From the NCBI GenBank assembly GCA_014653725.1, contig JACWEC010000006.1, forward strand, positions 1 through 40,676: a stretch of DNA of 40,676 nt, read 5' to 3'. The DNA comes from Pelagibacterales bacterium SAG-MED32 (GTDB lineage Bacteria > Pseudomonadota > Alphaproteobacteria > Pelagibacterales > AG-422-B15). The notes under the pieces were generated by a model, which was not told the DNA's origin, did no database searches, and saw only the letters and a list, made by a program, of their open reading frames with translations. Of this stretch, positions 16,927-26,201 are shown piece by piece. Positions within the stretch are counted from its first letter, which is position 1, and every line of letters begins with the position of its first letter. The position numbers and the translations under genes are program-made.

Positions 16927-18249
16927 TTAATATTTTACAACTACTTCCTTTATTTTTTGTAACATTTCGTCAATGTGCTTTTCTTCAGCAATTAAAGCGG
17001 GCGCGATGATGCCACTGTCACCAGTAAATTTAATATGAACTCCATTCGCAAAGGTTTTCTTTTGCGCATCATATCCACGCACTCCTGGAGTTTTATCAAC
17101 TGCAAGATCAATAGCAGCCATCATCCCATCTCCACGAACATCTGTTACCGCTGGGACATCTTTAAACGCATCAAAAACAGCATCTAAAAAATAATGTGAC
17201 ATCTTTTCTGCTCTTGCGAAAATATCTTCTTTTTCATAAATATCCAATGTAGCTAATGATGCTGCAACACATGCTGGATGACCAGAGTATGTGTAGCCAT
17301 GAAAAAATTCAACTCCATGTTCTGGGCCATTGCCAACAATCGCATTGTAAATTTTGTCAGATACTCCAACAGCACCCATCGGTTGGGAACCATTTGTAAT
17401 AGCTTTTGCCATGGTTATCATATCTGGCTGCACATTATATTTTACAGAACCAAAAGACTTTCCTGTTCTTCCAAATCCTGTAATTACTTCGTCAAAAATT
17501 AATACGATGCCGTACTTGTCACATGTTTCTCTTAACTTTTCTAAGTACCCCTTAGGTGGAATTAATGTTCCTGTTGATCCTGCGATAGGCTCGACAAAGC
17601 ATGCAGCAATTGACTCTGGACCATACATATCAACAAATCTCTGAAGGTCATCAGCTAAATGTGCACCATGTTCTGGTTGACCTTTAGTGAACTTATTCTC
17701 TTCTAACCAAGTATGTCTTAAATGAATAACACCAGGCATTGCAGCGGTAAATATTTCTCTGTTTTTAATCATGCCACTCAGAGAGGTGCCGCCAATATTC
17801 ACACCGTGGTAAGCTCTTTCGCGTGATACAAACTTCATTCGATGAGCTTGTCCAATTGCATGCTGATATGCTTGAACAATTTTTATAGCTGAGTCTATTG
17901 CTGTTGAACCACATATTGTGAAAAAAACATTGTTTAGGTCACCAGGTAATAATTTTGCAACTTTTTCAGCACAAGCAAAAGCAGGCAAGTGAGAAACCTG
18001 GAAGCTTGGTGAATAATCTAATTTTAATAATTGCTGGTGTACAGCATCTGCAATTTCTTTCCTTCCATGACCCAAAGGTACACAAAATAATCCTGAAGAA
18101 GCGTCAATTACCGTATCACCTTTATGGTTCCAATAGTATACACCTTCCCCTCTATCCAAAAGTCTTGGATCTTTTTTGAAATCCTTATTTGCAGTGAAGG
18201 GTAAAAAGTAATTTTCGAGAGAATTAGTCGTAGGTGTAGTGTTTGCCAT
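16927..18249 (-). CDS. tpa: Taurine:pyruvate aminotransferase
   Basis: A 440-aa class III PLP-dependent aminotransferase. The PLP site is complete: Asp253 in LIFDEVITGFGRTGK and Lys282 in MAKAITNGSQPMGAV. The N-terminus (FLPFTANKDFKKDPRLL, then GLFCVPLGHGR) resembles omega-amino acid:pyruvate enzymes and Tpa. Specificity for taurine comes from context: xsc follows 16 nt downstream and alanine dehydrogenase is nearby, together the Tpa-Xsc-Ald route. The alternatives beta-alanine:pyruvate or another omega-amine cannot be excluded from sequence alone. AAAGGATCC ahead of the ATG supplies a ribosome binding site, and an AT-rich 48-nt gap to the upstream gene could hold a promoter of its own. Confidence 0.85.
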   Translation of the reverse strand: MANTTPTTNSLENYFLPFTANKDFKKDPRLLDRGEGVYYWNHKGDTVIDASSGLFCVPLGHGRKEIADAVHQQLLKLDYSPSFQVSHLPAFACAEKVAKLLPGDLNNVFFTICGSTAIDSAIKIVQAYQHAIGQAHRMKFVSRERAYHGVNIGGTSLSGMIKNREIFTAAMPGVIHLRHTWLEENKFTKGQPEHGAHLADDLQRFVDMYGPESIAACFVEPIAGSTGTLIPPKGYLEKLRETCDKYGIVLIFDEVITGFGRTGKSFGSVKYNVQPDMITMAKAITNGSQPMGAVGVSDKIYNAIVGNGPEHGVEFFHGYTYSGHPACVAASLATLDIYEKEDIFARAEKMSHYFLDAVFDAFKDVPAVTDVRGDGMMAAIDLAVDKTPGVRGYDAQKKTFANGVHIKFTGDSGIIAPALIAEEKHIDEMLQKIKEVVVKY

Positions 18250-18297
18250 ATGGATCCTTTCAAATCTATAAAGATATAATACTTATACTAATCTTAT

Positions 18298-20490
18298 TTA
18301 AGCTGCTTGACTAGAATTACCACTTTTATGAAAAGTCTCATTTTTGGCGGCCATATCACGAAGAAGCTTACATGGCGTAAACCTTTCACCATATTTTTGA
18401 GCAAGTTTATCTGCTTCAGCAACAAATTCTTTGACGCCAATCATATCAATGTAGGAGAGAGTTCCGCCAGTCCAAGGTGCCATTCCCCAGCCTAGTATTG
18501 CTCCAATATCAGCATCACGCACATCTGTTAGTACATTCTCTTCATAACACTTAGCTGTTTCCAAAGCCTGTATATAGAGAAATCTCTTTTTTAATTCATC
18601 AACTTCAGGCTGATCGTCGCTTTCTTTACAAAGATTTGATAATTCAGGCCATAAATATTTTTTCCCACTTTCGGGATATTCGTAAAAACCTTTATTATTT
18701 TTCTTTCCAAACCTTCCTTGCTTTTCAACCATTTCTTCCATGATTGAATACATAGGTGTAACAGGAAACTCTTTTCCTTCCGCCTCGAAGTCTTTTTTAG
18801 TTTGAGTAGTCACCTTCCATGCAAGATCTAAAGCTACAGCATCTGAGAGAGCTAAAGGCGCCATTGGCATACCTGTCATCTTGCCTGCATTTTCAATTAG
18901 CGCAGGTTTGATTCCTTCTGCCAGCATTGCGACACCTTCACCTGTATATGTGCTGAATACGCGGCTTGTATAGAAACCTCTGCTGTCATTTACTACAATT
19001 GGAGTTTTCTTAATCTTTTGCACATAATCCATTGTCTTAGCAAGAGTCTCCTGTGACGTTTCTTTTCCCATAATAATTTCAACTAATGGCATTCTTTCAA
19101 CAGGAGAGAAATAATGAATTCCAATAAAATTATTAGGTCTTTTAGAATTTTTAGCCAGTCCTGTGATAGGTAAAGTTGAAGTATTGGAACCAAAAACAGC
19201 AGTCTCAGCAATTTGTGCTTCAGCTTTAGCGGTAACTTCAGCTTTGATGTCTCTGTTTTCAAAAACTGCTTCTACAATTAGATCTGCGCCCTGTAGCAAA
19301 GAGTAATCAGTGGTAGGAGTTATTAAATTTAGTAGTTTTTCTTTCTTTTCTTCTGTAGTTCTTTTTTTGCTTAGTTGCTTATCTAAAATTTTAGTCGAGT
19401 AATCTTTACCTTTATCAGCAGCATCTTGATCGGTATCAATTAAAATAACTTCAATACCTGCTTTTGCAGTTACATAAGCAATTCCTGCACCCATTAGTCC
19501 AGCTCCAAGTATACCAATTTTTTTGACATCATACTTATCAAAGTCCTTTGGCCTTCTTGCTCCCTTACTGAGAGCTTGCATATTAACAAATAAGCTTCTG
19601 ACCATGTTTTGTGATCTTGGATCCATAACAACGTTGGTAAAATAACGAGCCTCAATTCTTAATGCAGCATCGATTGGAACTTGCACGCCTTCATAAACTG
19701 CGGACAATATAGCTGTTTGAGCTGGATAATTATTATAAGAATTTTTTCTAAGAGATGATGAAGCCGCTGCCCATAGCATCATTCCTTTTGGAGTGTAAGG
19801 AAGTCCACCAGGGAATTTGAAACCTTTTTCGTCCCATGGTTGTACTGCTTTGCCACCATCAACAATATATTTCTTTGCAGCGGCTAATAAATTTTCTTTA
19901 TCAGTTACTTCGTTAATTAATCCTGCACCTAAAGCTTTTTTAGGAGTGAATGGAGTTCCTGCTAAAAGGAAGCCCATTATGTCTTGGGTAACTCCTGCCA
20001 ATCTAGGCACTCTTTGAGTTCCACCTGCTCCAGGTATAAGACCAACTTTTGCTTCTGGTTGTCCAATTTGAATTTTGTCATTATCAATCGCAACACGGTA
20101 GTGACATGACAAACAAATCTCAAATCCACCGCCTAAAGCATGTCCATTTATTGCTGCAACAAAAGGCTTGCCACACGTTTCCATGCTCCTAAACAGCAAC
20201 TGCATTTCCATATTTCCATTATATATTTTTTCTGCAGCTTTAACTTTATCTTCTTGAACGCTGTCAAAACCAAAAACTTCAGAAGAAGTAAGATCTGCTC
20301 CGGCTATGAATGCATCTTTAGCGCTTCTCAGAACAATACCTTTAACTGCATCATCCCCAATTAGCTTTTCGATAATTTGCCTATATTCACCTAAAGATTG
20401 AAAATTTAGAACGTTCATTGAACGATTTTCTAAATCCCAAGTTACTACAGCAACACCGTCGCTATCTATTTCATAAGTTACATCACTCAT
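18298..20490 (-). CDS. fadJ: FadJ/FadB-type enoyl-CoA hydratase / 3-hydroxyacyl-CoA dehydrogenase
   Basis: A 730-aa bifunctional beta-oxidation enzyme. Residues 1 to about 200 are a crotonase domain (AFIAGADLTSSE; INGHALGGGFEICLSCHYRV; GQPEAKVGLIPGAGGTQR). From about 327 a 3-hydroxyacyl-CoA dehydrogenase domain starts with KIGILGAGLMGAGIAYVTAKAG, followed by NTSTLPITGLA, GIHYFSPVERMPLVEII and a C-terminal domain. It lacks an isomerase feature I can recognise. The thiolase gene lies 23 nt upstream, forming the usual two-subunit beta-oxidation pair; tpa follows 48 nt downstream. Length fits the FadJ-like alphaproteobacterial form. Confidence 0.93.
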   Translation of the reverse strand: MSDVTYEIDSDGVAVVTWDLENRSMNVLNFQSLGEYRQIIEKLIGDDAVKGIVLRSAKDAFIAGADLTSSEVFGFDSVQEDKVKAAEKIYNGNMEMQLLFRSMETCGKPFVAAINGHALGGGFEICLSCHYRVAIDNDKIQIGQPEAKVGLIPGAGGTQRVPRLAGVTQDIMGFLLAGTPFTPKKALGAGLINEVTDKENLLAAAKKYIVDGGKAVQPWDEKGFKFPGGLPYTPKGMMLWAAASSSLRKNSYNNYPAQTAILSAVYEGVQVPIDAALRIEARYFTNVVMDPRSQNMVRSLFVNMQALSKGARRPKDFDKYDVKKIGILGAGLMGAGIAYVTAKAGIEVILIDTDQDAADKGKDYSTKILDKQLSKKRTTEEKKEKLLNLITPTTDYSLLQGADLIVEAVFENRDIKAEVTAKAEAQIAETAVFGSNTSTLPITGLAKNSKRPNNFIGIHYFSPVERMPLVEIIMGKETSQETLAKTMDYVQKIKKTPIVVNDSRGFYTSRVFSTYTGEGVAMLAEGIKPALIENAGKMTGMPMAPLALSDAVALDLAWKVTTQTKKDFEAEGKEFPVTPMYSIMEEMVEKQGRFGKKNNKGFYEYPESGKKYLWPELSNLCKESDDQPEVDELKKRFLYIQALETAKCYEENVLTDVRDADIGAILGWGMAPWTGGTLSYIDMIGVKEFVAEADKLAQKYGERFTPCKLLRDMAAKNETFHKSGNSSQAA

Positions 20491-20513
20491 TAAATTACCT
20501 TTAATCTAAATTT

Positions 20514-21722
20514 TTAAACGCGCTCGATGACAGTGGCAGTTCCCATGCCTCCACCGACACACAACGTAGCAAGTGCTGTAGACTTGTTCGTTCTTTCCAA
20601 CTCATCAAGAACTGTACCAAGTATCATTGCACCAGTAGCACCAAGAGGGTGTCCCATTGCAATAGCTCCGCCATTAACATTAATTTGAGAATGATCAATG
20701 CCCATATGCTCTAAGTATCTTAGAACAACAACTGCAAAAGCTTCATTTAATTCCCATAAATCAATGTCATTTTTATCCATTCCAAGATTTTTTAAGACTT
20801 TGTCTGAAACATAGCCTGGTCCAGTCAACATTATGCTTGGCTCAGATCCAATTGAAGCAAATCCTTTAATTTTTGCTCTTGCTTTAAGGCCATGCTTTTC
20901 GCCCATTTCCTTATTGCCAAGTAGAATTGCAGCAGCGCCGTCAACGATCCCAGATGAGTTACCAGCTGTGTGCACATGGTTTACTTTTTCTACTTCTGGA
21001 TACCTTTGTTGTATTGTCGCATCAAAACCAGCCATTTCTCCCATCATTGCAAAAGAAGGATCTAGTGATCCCAGTGATTGCATTGTTGCATCTGGTCTCA
21101 TGTGTTCGTCATGATCTAGAATGGTTAAGCCATTAATATCTTTCACAGGTGTGATTGATTTATCAAACCTTTTTTCATCCCAAGCTTTTTTAGCTCTTTG
21201 TTGACTCTCAACTGCATAAGCATCTACGTCATCTCTAGTAAAGCCCCATTTTGAAGCAATCATGTCTGCACTTATTCCTTGAGGTACAAAATAGTTTTTA
21301 ATTGCTACCGAAGGATCAGCAACCATTGCTCCACCATCAGAGCCCATTGGAACTCTTGACATTGACTCAACACCACCGCCAATAGACATCTGTGCCTGAC
21401 CAGACATAACTTGAGCCGCTGCCATGTTTGTTGCTTCTAAACCAGATGCACAAAATCTATTTATTTGCACTCCTGATACTGATTGATCAAATTCTGAATT
21501 GAGTACTGCAGAACGAGCAATATTAGCACCTTGTTCACCAACTGGAGCAACACATCCCAGAACAACATCGTCTACATCAGCAGTATCTAGTTGATTGCGG
21601 TCTTTAACATTATTTAAAACCTGGGTTGCAAGTTCTAAGGCTGTAACTTCATGTAAAGTTCCATTTTTTTTACCTTTGCCACGAGGCGTTCTTATTGCGT
21701 CATAGATATAACAGTCAGTCAT
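20514..21722 (-). CDS. fadA: Acetyl-CoA acyltransferase (beta-oxidation thiolase)
   Basis: A 402-aa thiolase. The acylated cysteine is Cys91 in [11 protein letters not shown], the catalytic His lies in [17 protein letters not shown] (about residues 349-365), and the second Cys is in [10 protein letters not shown] near the C-terminus. It opens with [18 protein letters not shown] lies a few bases ahead of the ATG. It is the first gene of the minus-strand run thiolase-FadJ-Tpa-Xsc. Whether it acts as a long-chain (FadA/FadI) or acetoacetyl (AtoB) thiolase is not certain, but pairing with the FadJ gene favours beta-oxidation. Confidence 0.92.
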   Translation of the reverse strand: MTDCYIYDAIRTPRGKGKKNGTLHEVTALELATQVLNNVKDRNQLDTADVDDVVLGCVAPVGEQGANIARSAVLNSEFDQSVSGVQINRFCASGLEATNMAAAQVMSGQAQMSIGGGVESMSRVPMGSDGGAMVADPSVAIKNYFVPQGISADMIASKWGFTRDDVDAYAVESQQRAKKAWDEKRFDKSITPVKDINGLTILDHDEHMRPDATMQSLGSLDPSFAMMGEMAGFDATIQQRYPEVEKVNHVHTAGNSSGIVDGAAAILLGNKEMGEKHGLKARAKIKGFASIGSEPSIMLTGPGYVSDKVLKNLGMDKNDIDLWELNEAFAVVVLRYLEHMGIDHSQINVNGGAIAMGHPLGATGAMILGTVLDELERTNKSTALATLCVGGGMGTATVIERV

Positions 21723-21757
21723 TCGGGTACTCCAAAATATTGATTATAAGTTCATCG

Positions 21758-21785
21758 ATTATAATAATTAAGATTTTTCAAACAA
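21758..21785 (-). promoter_or_regulatory. Possible promoter of the thiolase-led operon
   Basis: On the minus strand TTGTTT (21785-21780), a 16-nt spacer and TATAAT (21763-21758) lie about 35 nt before the thiolase ATG. A second TATAAT lies closer to the gene without a matching -35. The -10 is a consensus match; the -35 is fair. This could drive the whole run through xsc. Confidence 0.35.
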
Positions 21786-21865
21786 CACTAAATATAAGAA
21801 AGTGCCAGTAACCCATCTAAATATTAATCAATAAAATCAATAATTTAATTAATTATAAATTACAC

Positions 21866-22621
21866 TTACGGATCAAGTTCAGTGTAACTTGACAAATCAG
21901 GAGAACCATTAGCAAATTTGTAAACAGGTTTTTGCTTCGCTCCCTTAGGTTGAAAGCTAGGCAGTGCGATTAAAGTTGATGATACTGTTTGAAATCCCAT
22001 ATCAGTCTTCACACACATAGCACTTAGTGGATTTTTATCCTCACTGTAAGTGCTTCCCAATAACATTTCCCAGTCTTGCCATTCCCCTTTAGATGGATTT
22101 GGCTCTAATGATAAAGCAAACTTTGATAGGTAAGTTTTAATGCGCTTCGATTTTAAATCATTTCGATCATATGCCGTTATCATTGAAAGCCCGTCTGGTA
22201 TATTAAAGTATTCAATAACTTCTTGTTCCTCATCTGACTTTATCCAGTAAGCATTTATATTATCAGCGATAAGCATATTAAATCCCCTATAAGAGTCCTT
22301 TTGAATTTCAATCATGGCATTAAGAGCCTCCGATGCATCTGCATGATCTAATGCGTCTAAAACTAACTCTCCCCTACTTCTTTTATTATCTAATGGTCCT
22401 AAACTGTTCATTCGATTCATAATGCCAACAGCCAAACCATAATCATTGATGCCAAGCCATGTGCCTCCAGCAATTAAATCCTTTCCAGCAAATACATGAG
22501 GTCTATCTTCCCAATGTCTACCAGGTGTGAGTGACTCTCTGTCCTTCATTTCATCTCTGTTAGCACCAATTATTAATGGCCACTCTGAGTCACTTTGTTT
22601 TAAAATTACTATCGAACACAT
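21866..22621 (-). CDS. NRDE family protein (TANGO2-like)
   Basis: A 251-aa protein starting MCSIVILKQ and carrying the name-giving N-R-D-E at residues 21-24 (LIIGANRDEMKDRESL), followed by HWEDRPHVFAGKDLIAGGTWLGIN and GLAVGIMNR. This is the NRDE/TANGO2 pattern. Cys2 at the processed N-terminus recalls N-terminal nucleophile hydrolases, but the biochemical role is not settled. No signal peptide. It ends about 140 nt upstream of the thiolase gene on the same strand and is divergent from the patatin-like gene. Confidence 0.88.
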   Translation of the reverse strand: MCSIVILKQSDSEWPLIIGANRDEMKDRESLTPGRHWEDRPHVFAGKDLIAGGTWLGINDYGLAVGIMNRMNSLGPLDNKRSRGELVLDALDHADASEALNAMIEIQKDSYRGFNMLIADNINAYWIKSDEEQEVIEYFNIPDGLSMITAYDRNDLKSKRIKTYLSKFALSLEPNPSKGEWQDWEMLLGSTYSEDKNPLSAMCVKTDMGFQTVSSTLIALPSFQPKGAKQKPVYKFANGSPDLSSYTELDP

Positions 22622-22658
22622 TTGATTTTTTATATAACTTTACTAGTTAATTGATGTC

Positions 22659-23504
22659 ATGGAAAATAAAAAAACAGCTCTGATCGTAGAAGGTGGTGGC
22701 CAAAGAGGTGTATTTTCTTTTGGAATAACCGATACCTTTATTAATAGGAACTATGATCCATTTGATATTTACATGGGGGTCTCAAATGGAGTGGCGGTTC
22801 TATGCTGGTATCTAATTAGAGAAACAGACAATAATTTAGAAAAAATGCTCTATGCAGCTAAAGGCGATTACCTTAGCTATAAAAATATTTTCATTGGTAA
22901 AGACATAATTAAATTTCATCAGATGTACGAGGATGGCGAGAAGATGTTTAAGCCAAATATGGAAAAAATTAAAAATAATTTAAAAGGAAAAGATTATATT
23001 GCAGTTGTGACTGATGCGATCGAAGCAAATGCCGAATATTATTCATTTGGTGATGGTGAGTGGATGCCAAAAATGATTGCCTCTGGTACCCTGCCCATAT
23101 TGGTTAGAACCCCAAGCTTAATAGATGGACGCAGGAAATTTGATGGAGGTGTTGCTGATCCCCTTCCTGTAGAAAAAGCATATGAGATGGGTGCTAAAAA
23201 GATAATTGTGATTAGAACATATGAAAAAAAATTTAGAAGGAAGTTGAAAATTGAAAATTATATTGGCGCTTTACTATCAAAAGAATATCCTAAATTGAGA
23301 AAAGCATTATTAGTGCATGATAAAACTTATAATCGAGCACTTGATTTTATTAATAATCCCCCGAGTGATTGCGAAATTGTACAACTATGCCCACCAGAAA
23401 AACTAAAATCAAAAAGAGATTCAAAAAATATTGAGGTTTTAAAAGCTGACTACAAATTAGGAAAAAAAGTTGCTAAAGTATATTTAGATGGTCTAAAGAA
23501 CTGA
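22659..23504 (+). CDS. Patatin-like phospholipase (YjjU-like)
   Basis: A 281-aa lipid acyl hydrolase of the patatin fold. The oxyanion-hole loop is EGGGQRGVF (11-19), the nucleophile Ser42 is in GVSNG, and the Asp of the dyad is Asp162 in FDGGVADPLP. The first 45 residues closely follow the pattern of bacterial YjjU proteins. No signal peptide, so it is probably cytoplasmic. Its 3' end overlaps the convergent hydrolase gene by 12 nt. The substrate is unknown. Confidence 0.88.
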   Translation: MENKKTALIVEGGGQRGVFSFGITDTFINRNYDPFDIYMGVSNGVAVLCWYLIRETDNNLEKMLYAAKGDYLSYKNIFIGKDIIKFHQMYEDGEKMFKPNMEKIKNNLKGKDYIAVVTDAIEANAEYYSFGDGEWMPKMIASGTLPILVRTPSLIDGRRKFDGGVADPLPVEKAYEMGAKKIIVIRTYEKKFRRKLKIENYIGALLSKEYPKLRKALLVHDKTYNRALDFINNPPSDCEIVQLCPPEKLKSKRDSKNIEVLKADYKLGKKVAKVYLDGLKN

Positions 23505-24455
23505 TTTAACAAATTCACTTATTTTATTTTCAACAGATGTTGTTGTTTCTGACGGAAAAGCATTAAAAGCATGATCTGCTCCAGGAACGATGATGATTTC
23601 TGCATTTGAACCATAACTCAACCATCGACCATACATAAACAAAGAGTCATCAAGCAATAAATCTCTGGTACCAACTGTAAACAATGCTGGTGGCATTCCC
23701 GTTAAATCCCCTTGAATAGGTGAAACGTCAGGCAAGCTTTTATCTACATCTCCTTGAAAGTATGAGTCTCTAAATTTTTTAATCATTGCATATGATAATA
23801 AGAATATTTCTTCAGATCCTTCCTGTCTGATTGCGCTTGGCGTAAGTCGGGCATCATAGGACCCGTAAATAAGATTTGCGCCCTTGATAGTATCCAGTAA
23901 CCCTTTACTTTTCAGTCTCAGCAATATAACCGCGGATAAGTTTGCGCCAGCCGACTCTCCACCAATTACAATTTTTTCTGTATTGAATTCTTTCTTTGAA
24001 TTTTCTATCAACCAAACAGCCGCTGTTTCACAGTCATCTGGAGCAGCTGGATAAGGGTTAGTTGGCGCAAGACGATATTCTACACTTACTACAACACAAT
24101 TAAGATCATTTGAAATTTTTTCTAGAGATTGATCCTGCATATCTGCAGCACCAATGCAGTGACCGCCGCCATGTATGTGCATATAAATAAAATCAGGACT
24201 GTCGTGATTAATTATTCTTATCATTACTTTATGATCGCCTATCCCAATTTGCCTATTTTCAGCACGATCAGAATATGGTTGGAAAGCGAGCAATCCACCA
24301 CCTTGTCTTCTTATTTCTTGCAAGACATCAAAAGGTATTTCATGTGATGGGGGCGCGTTGACTAATAAATTTTTTATATGATCATTCATTTCATGAATGT
24401 CTTTAGATATATTTTTATGATCAAAAGCTTCAGGAGAAATAGACGTAAATAACAT
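23493..24455 (-). CDS. Alpha/beta hydrolase, hormone-sensitive lipase family
   Basis: A 320-aa esterase/lipase. It has the HSL-family oxyanion motif HIHGGGHCIGA (HGGG 95-98), the nucleophile elbow GGESAG with Ser168, an Asp in the GTRDLLLDDS segment and the catalytic His in PGADHAFNAFP near residue 300. SVEYRLAPTNPYPAAPDD is also typical. No signal peptide. It is the last gene of a minus-strand row that begins with the sulfatase, with 4 nt to the preceding transporter gene, so it could hydrolyse an ester intermediate of the same pathway; that is inference. Confidence 0.88.
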   Translation of the reverse strand: MLFTSISPEAFDHKNISKDIHEMNDHIKNLLVNAPPSHEIPFDVLQEIRRQGGGLLAFQPYSDRAENRQIGIGDHKVMIRIINHDSPDFIYMHIHGGGHCIGAADMQDQSLEKISNDLNCVVVSVEYRLAPTNPYPAAPDDCETAAVWLIENSKKEFNTEKIVIGGESAGANLSAVILLRLKSKGLLDTIKGANLIYGSYDARLTPSAIRQEGSEEIFLLSYAMIKKFRDSYFQGDVDKSLPDVSPIQGDLTGMPPALFTVGTRDLLLDDSLFMYGRWLSYGSNAEIIIVPGADHAFNAFPSETTTSVENKISEFVKSVL

Positions 24456-24459
24456 TTTT

Positions 24460-25062
24460 TTATGTGCGCGTTTTAATATAATTAAAAGTTCTATTTAGAA
24501 TTAAAACATAAATTGGCAAAAATGCTAGGTAGCAAACAACTAGTTTCAATATGAAATCGTTGAATGCTATGAGATCCCAATTTTCTCGCATAAAATCGTC
24601 TGCAGAATTATAAAATGCCACACCATAAAATAGATATGTATCAATCAATTGGGCAAAAAAGGTACTTACAACTGGCGCAAGGTACCAATAAGAACTTAAA
24701 TTGAAGCCATCATCGCCTACTCTCTCCCTTACTTTTGAAAACACAAAGACATCAAGCAACTGCCCTATTGAATAAGCTAAAACAGATGCAATCGCTATTC
24801 TAAAATCAGCAAATATATATGAAATTATAAAAGCTGGTATAAAGGCGTATCCAATAACTTTACGTGCATTTGTTGCATTCGAAAGTCGTACTGTCAAATC
24901 TGTAGCTAGAACTATAATTGGGAAAGTGAATGTACCAATTGTATAATCCAAACCAAATATATTTATTGGAAATTGAACTAGATAATTTGATATGGCAATA
25001 ATAAAGCAATGCCCCAAAACTAAATAGGCTATTAATTTTCTATTAAGATCCATAGAACTCAT
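24460..25062 (-). CDS. yhhQ: Queuosine precursor transporter family (YhhQ-like)
   Basis: A 200-aa integral membrane protein with about six hydrophobic segments. The family pattern is visible in GTFTFPIIVLATDLTVRL, SYIFADFRIAIASVLAYSIGQLLDVFVF and YWYLAPVVSTFFAQLIDTYLFY, which correspond to the conserved polar residues in the membrane helices of YhhQ. These transporters import preQ0 or preQ1 for tRNA queuosine. Its start overlaps the end of the LysE-type gene by 20 nt. No queuosine synthesis gene is nearby. Confidence 0.85.
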   Translation of the reverse strand: MSSMDLNRKLIAYLVLGHCFIIAISNYLVQFPINIFGLDYTIGTFTFPIIVLATDLTVRLSNATNARKVIGYAFIPAFIISYIFADFRIAIASVLAYSIGQLLDVFVFSKVRERVGDDGFNLSSYWYLAPVVSTFFAQLIDTYLFYGVAFYNSADDFMRENWDLIAFNDFILKLVVCYLAFLPIYVLILNRTFNYIKTRT

Positions 25063-25663
25063 AATTAATCCATATAACTGTTAAAACAAGTAAAGTTGCC
25101 ATAAATCCATTAAATTGATTAATTGCTTTATCAGATTTAATGAAGTTATTTAAAAATACGCCAATCGTTGTCCAAGTTAAAACAGCAAATATATTTGAGA
25201 TTGTGAATGCTATTAATATCCATATCATGCCATTCATAAAGCTATCGATGAACTCAAAATTCTTAAAATCAGTATAAATAGAAATTGTTGTTACCGCCAT
25301 CATGACTCCCTTTGGATTAACATATTGAAACAATGATGACTCCAAGAAGGTAATTGGCTTTGAACGACTTTGATCTTCTGCGTTATAAGAAAAGTAAATG
25401 CGGTAAGATAAGTATAAGAGATAAAGTGATCCTAAAATTTGTAATAATGTTTGTATAAATGGAAAGTTATTGAAAATAGTTATTAATCCCAGGCTCAAAA
25501 CAACCAATAGAGACAAGAAACCAAACACTACTCCTGCCATATGAGGAATAGATCCAAAGTAACCAAAATTTCTACCCGATGCAGTTAACATAATATTATT
25601 AGGACCAGGTGTGCCAGATTGGATGACGCATAGTAGTAATAGTGGAAAGAAATACTCGATCAT
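25043..25663 (-). CDS. LysE/RhtB family exporter
   Basis: A 206-aa membrane protein with the LysE-superfamily N-terminal signature SGTPGPNNIMLTASGRNFGY (PGPNN about 19-23) and about six membrane segments. Family members export amino acids or small metabolites across the inner membrane. The substrate is not readable. It lies 15 nt after an unknown membrane protein gene and within the sulfatase-led minus-strand row, so it might export a product of that cluster. Confidence 0.87.
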   Translation of the reverse strand: MIEYFFPLLLLCVIQSGTPGPNNIMLTASGRNFGYFGSIPHMAGVVFGFLSLLVVLSLGLITIFNNFPFIQTLLQILGSLYLLYLSYRIYFSYNAEDQSRSKPITFLESSLFQYVNPKGVMMAVTTISIYTDFKNFEFIDSFMNGMIWILIAFTISNIFAVLTWTTIGVFLNNFIKSDKAINQFNGFMATLLVLTVIWINYEFYGS

Positions 25664-25678
25664 TTTTAGAAATATTTT

Positions 25679-26194
25679 TTAATGAACTATAAAGTAAATA
25701 GACGTAATAATCACAATTATTGTTGGCAGTATCATGTTGTGAAGGTTTTCATCAACTTTATAGGTTTTTACTTGCCCTTTTATTCTAAAGGGAAGGTGTT
25801 TATTTTTTCCAGGAAGTAATTTTAATTTTTTTCCAAATGTATATTTGAAGGGTACTCTTCCTCCGGGATCAGAGAGCGTTCCCTTAAATAGAGGCATGCT
25901 GAAAATAGTTATTATAAAAGTTCCAAGGAAGCCAAAATACCAAATAAGCCAAAAATAAAGCTGGTATGGATAATAAAATTCAGGAATATAAATCCATAAT
26001 ACAATTAAATTCAAAACCATAATTGGATAGAATCCAAGAACTTGCCAGACTACATGAAAGCGCGCATGCCCTATCCAATCAGGATGTGTAGCATGAGTTT
26101 TATTAAAGTCGGCAATAGTTGGTCCTAAAGTTAATAAAATTGATAAAATTGAAAAGACTATTCTTGGAATTGAATTGTGATCGTATAGATCCAT
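25679..26194 (-). CDS. Uncharacterised four-segment membrane protein
   Basis: A 171-aa protein I cannot assign to a known function. It has about four hydrophobic segments: residues about 10-27, 45-70, 75-100 and a C-terminal one ending IYFIVH. A striking conserved-looking loop, [19 protein letters not shown], lies between the first two, rich in His and aromatic residues and suited to metal or haem binding. It vaguely recalls a domain-of-unknown-function family (DUF6640-like), which I could not check. It lies 7 nt after the VOC protein gene, in the row sulfatase-VOC-this gene-LysE-type. Confidence 0.7.
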   Translation of the reverse strand: MDLYDHNSIPRIVFSILSILLTLGPTIADFNKTHATHPDWIGHARFHVVWQVLGFYPIMVLNLIVLWIYIPEFYYPYQLYFWLIWYFGFLGTFIITIFSMPLFKGTLSDPGGRVPFKYTFGKKLKLLPGKNKHLPFRIKGQVKTYKVDENLHNMILPTIIVIITSIYFIVH

Positions 26195-26201
26195 ACAAAT
26201 A

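Noticed and set aside
17278-18179. Plus-strand open frames opposite the aminotransferase gene
   Set aside because: They lie antisense to a gene with complete PLP motifs, have no family motifs or ribosome binding sites, and look like shadows.
20833-21136. Two plus-strand open frames opposite the thiolase gene
   Set aside because: Antisense to conserved thiolase motifs, overlapping one another in different frames, with no recognisable domain.
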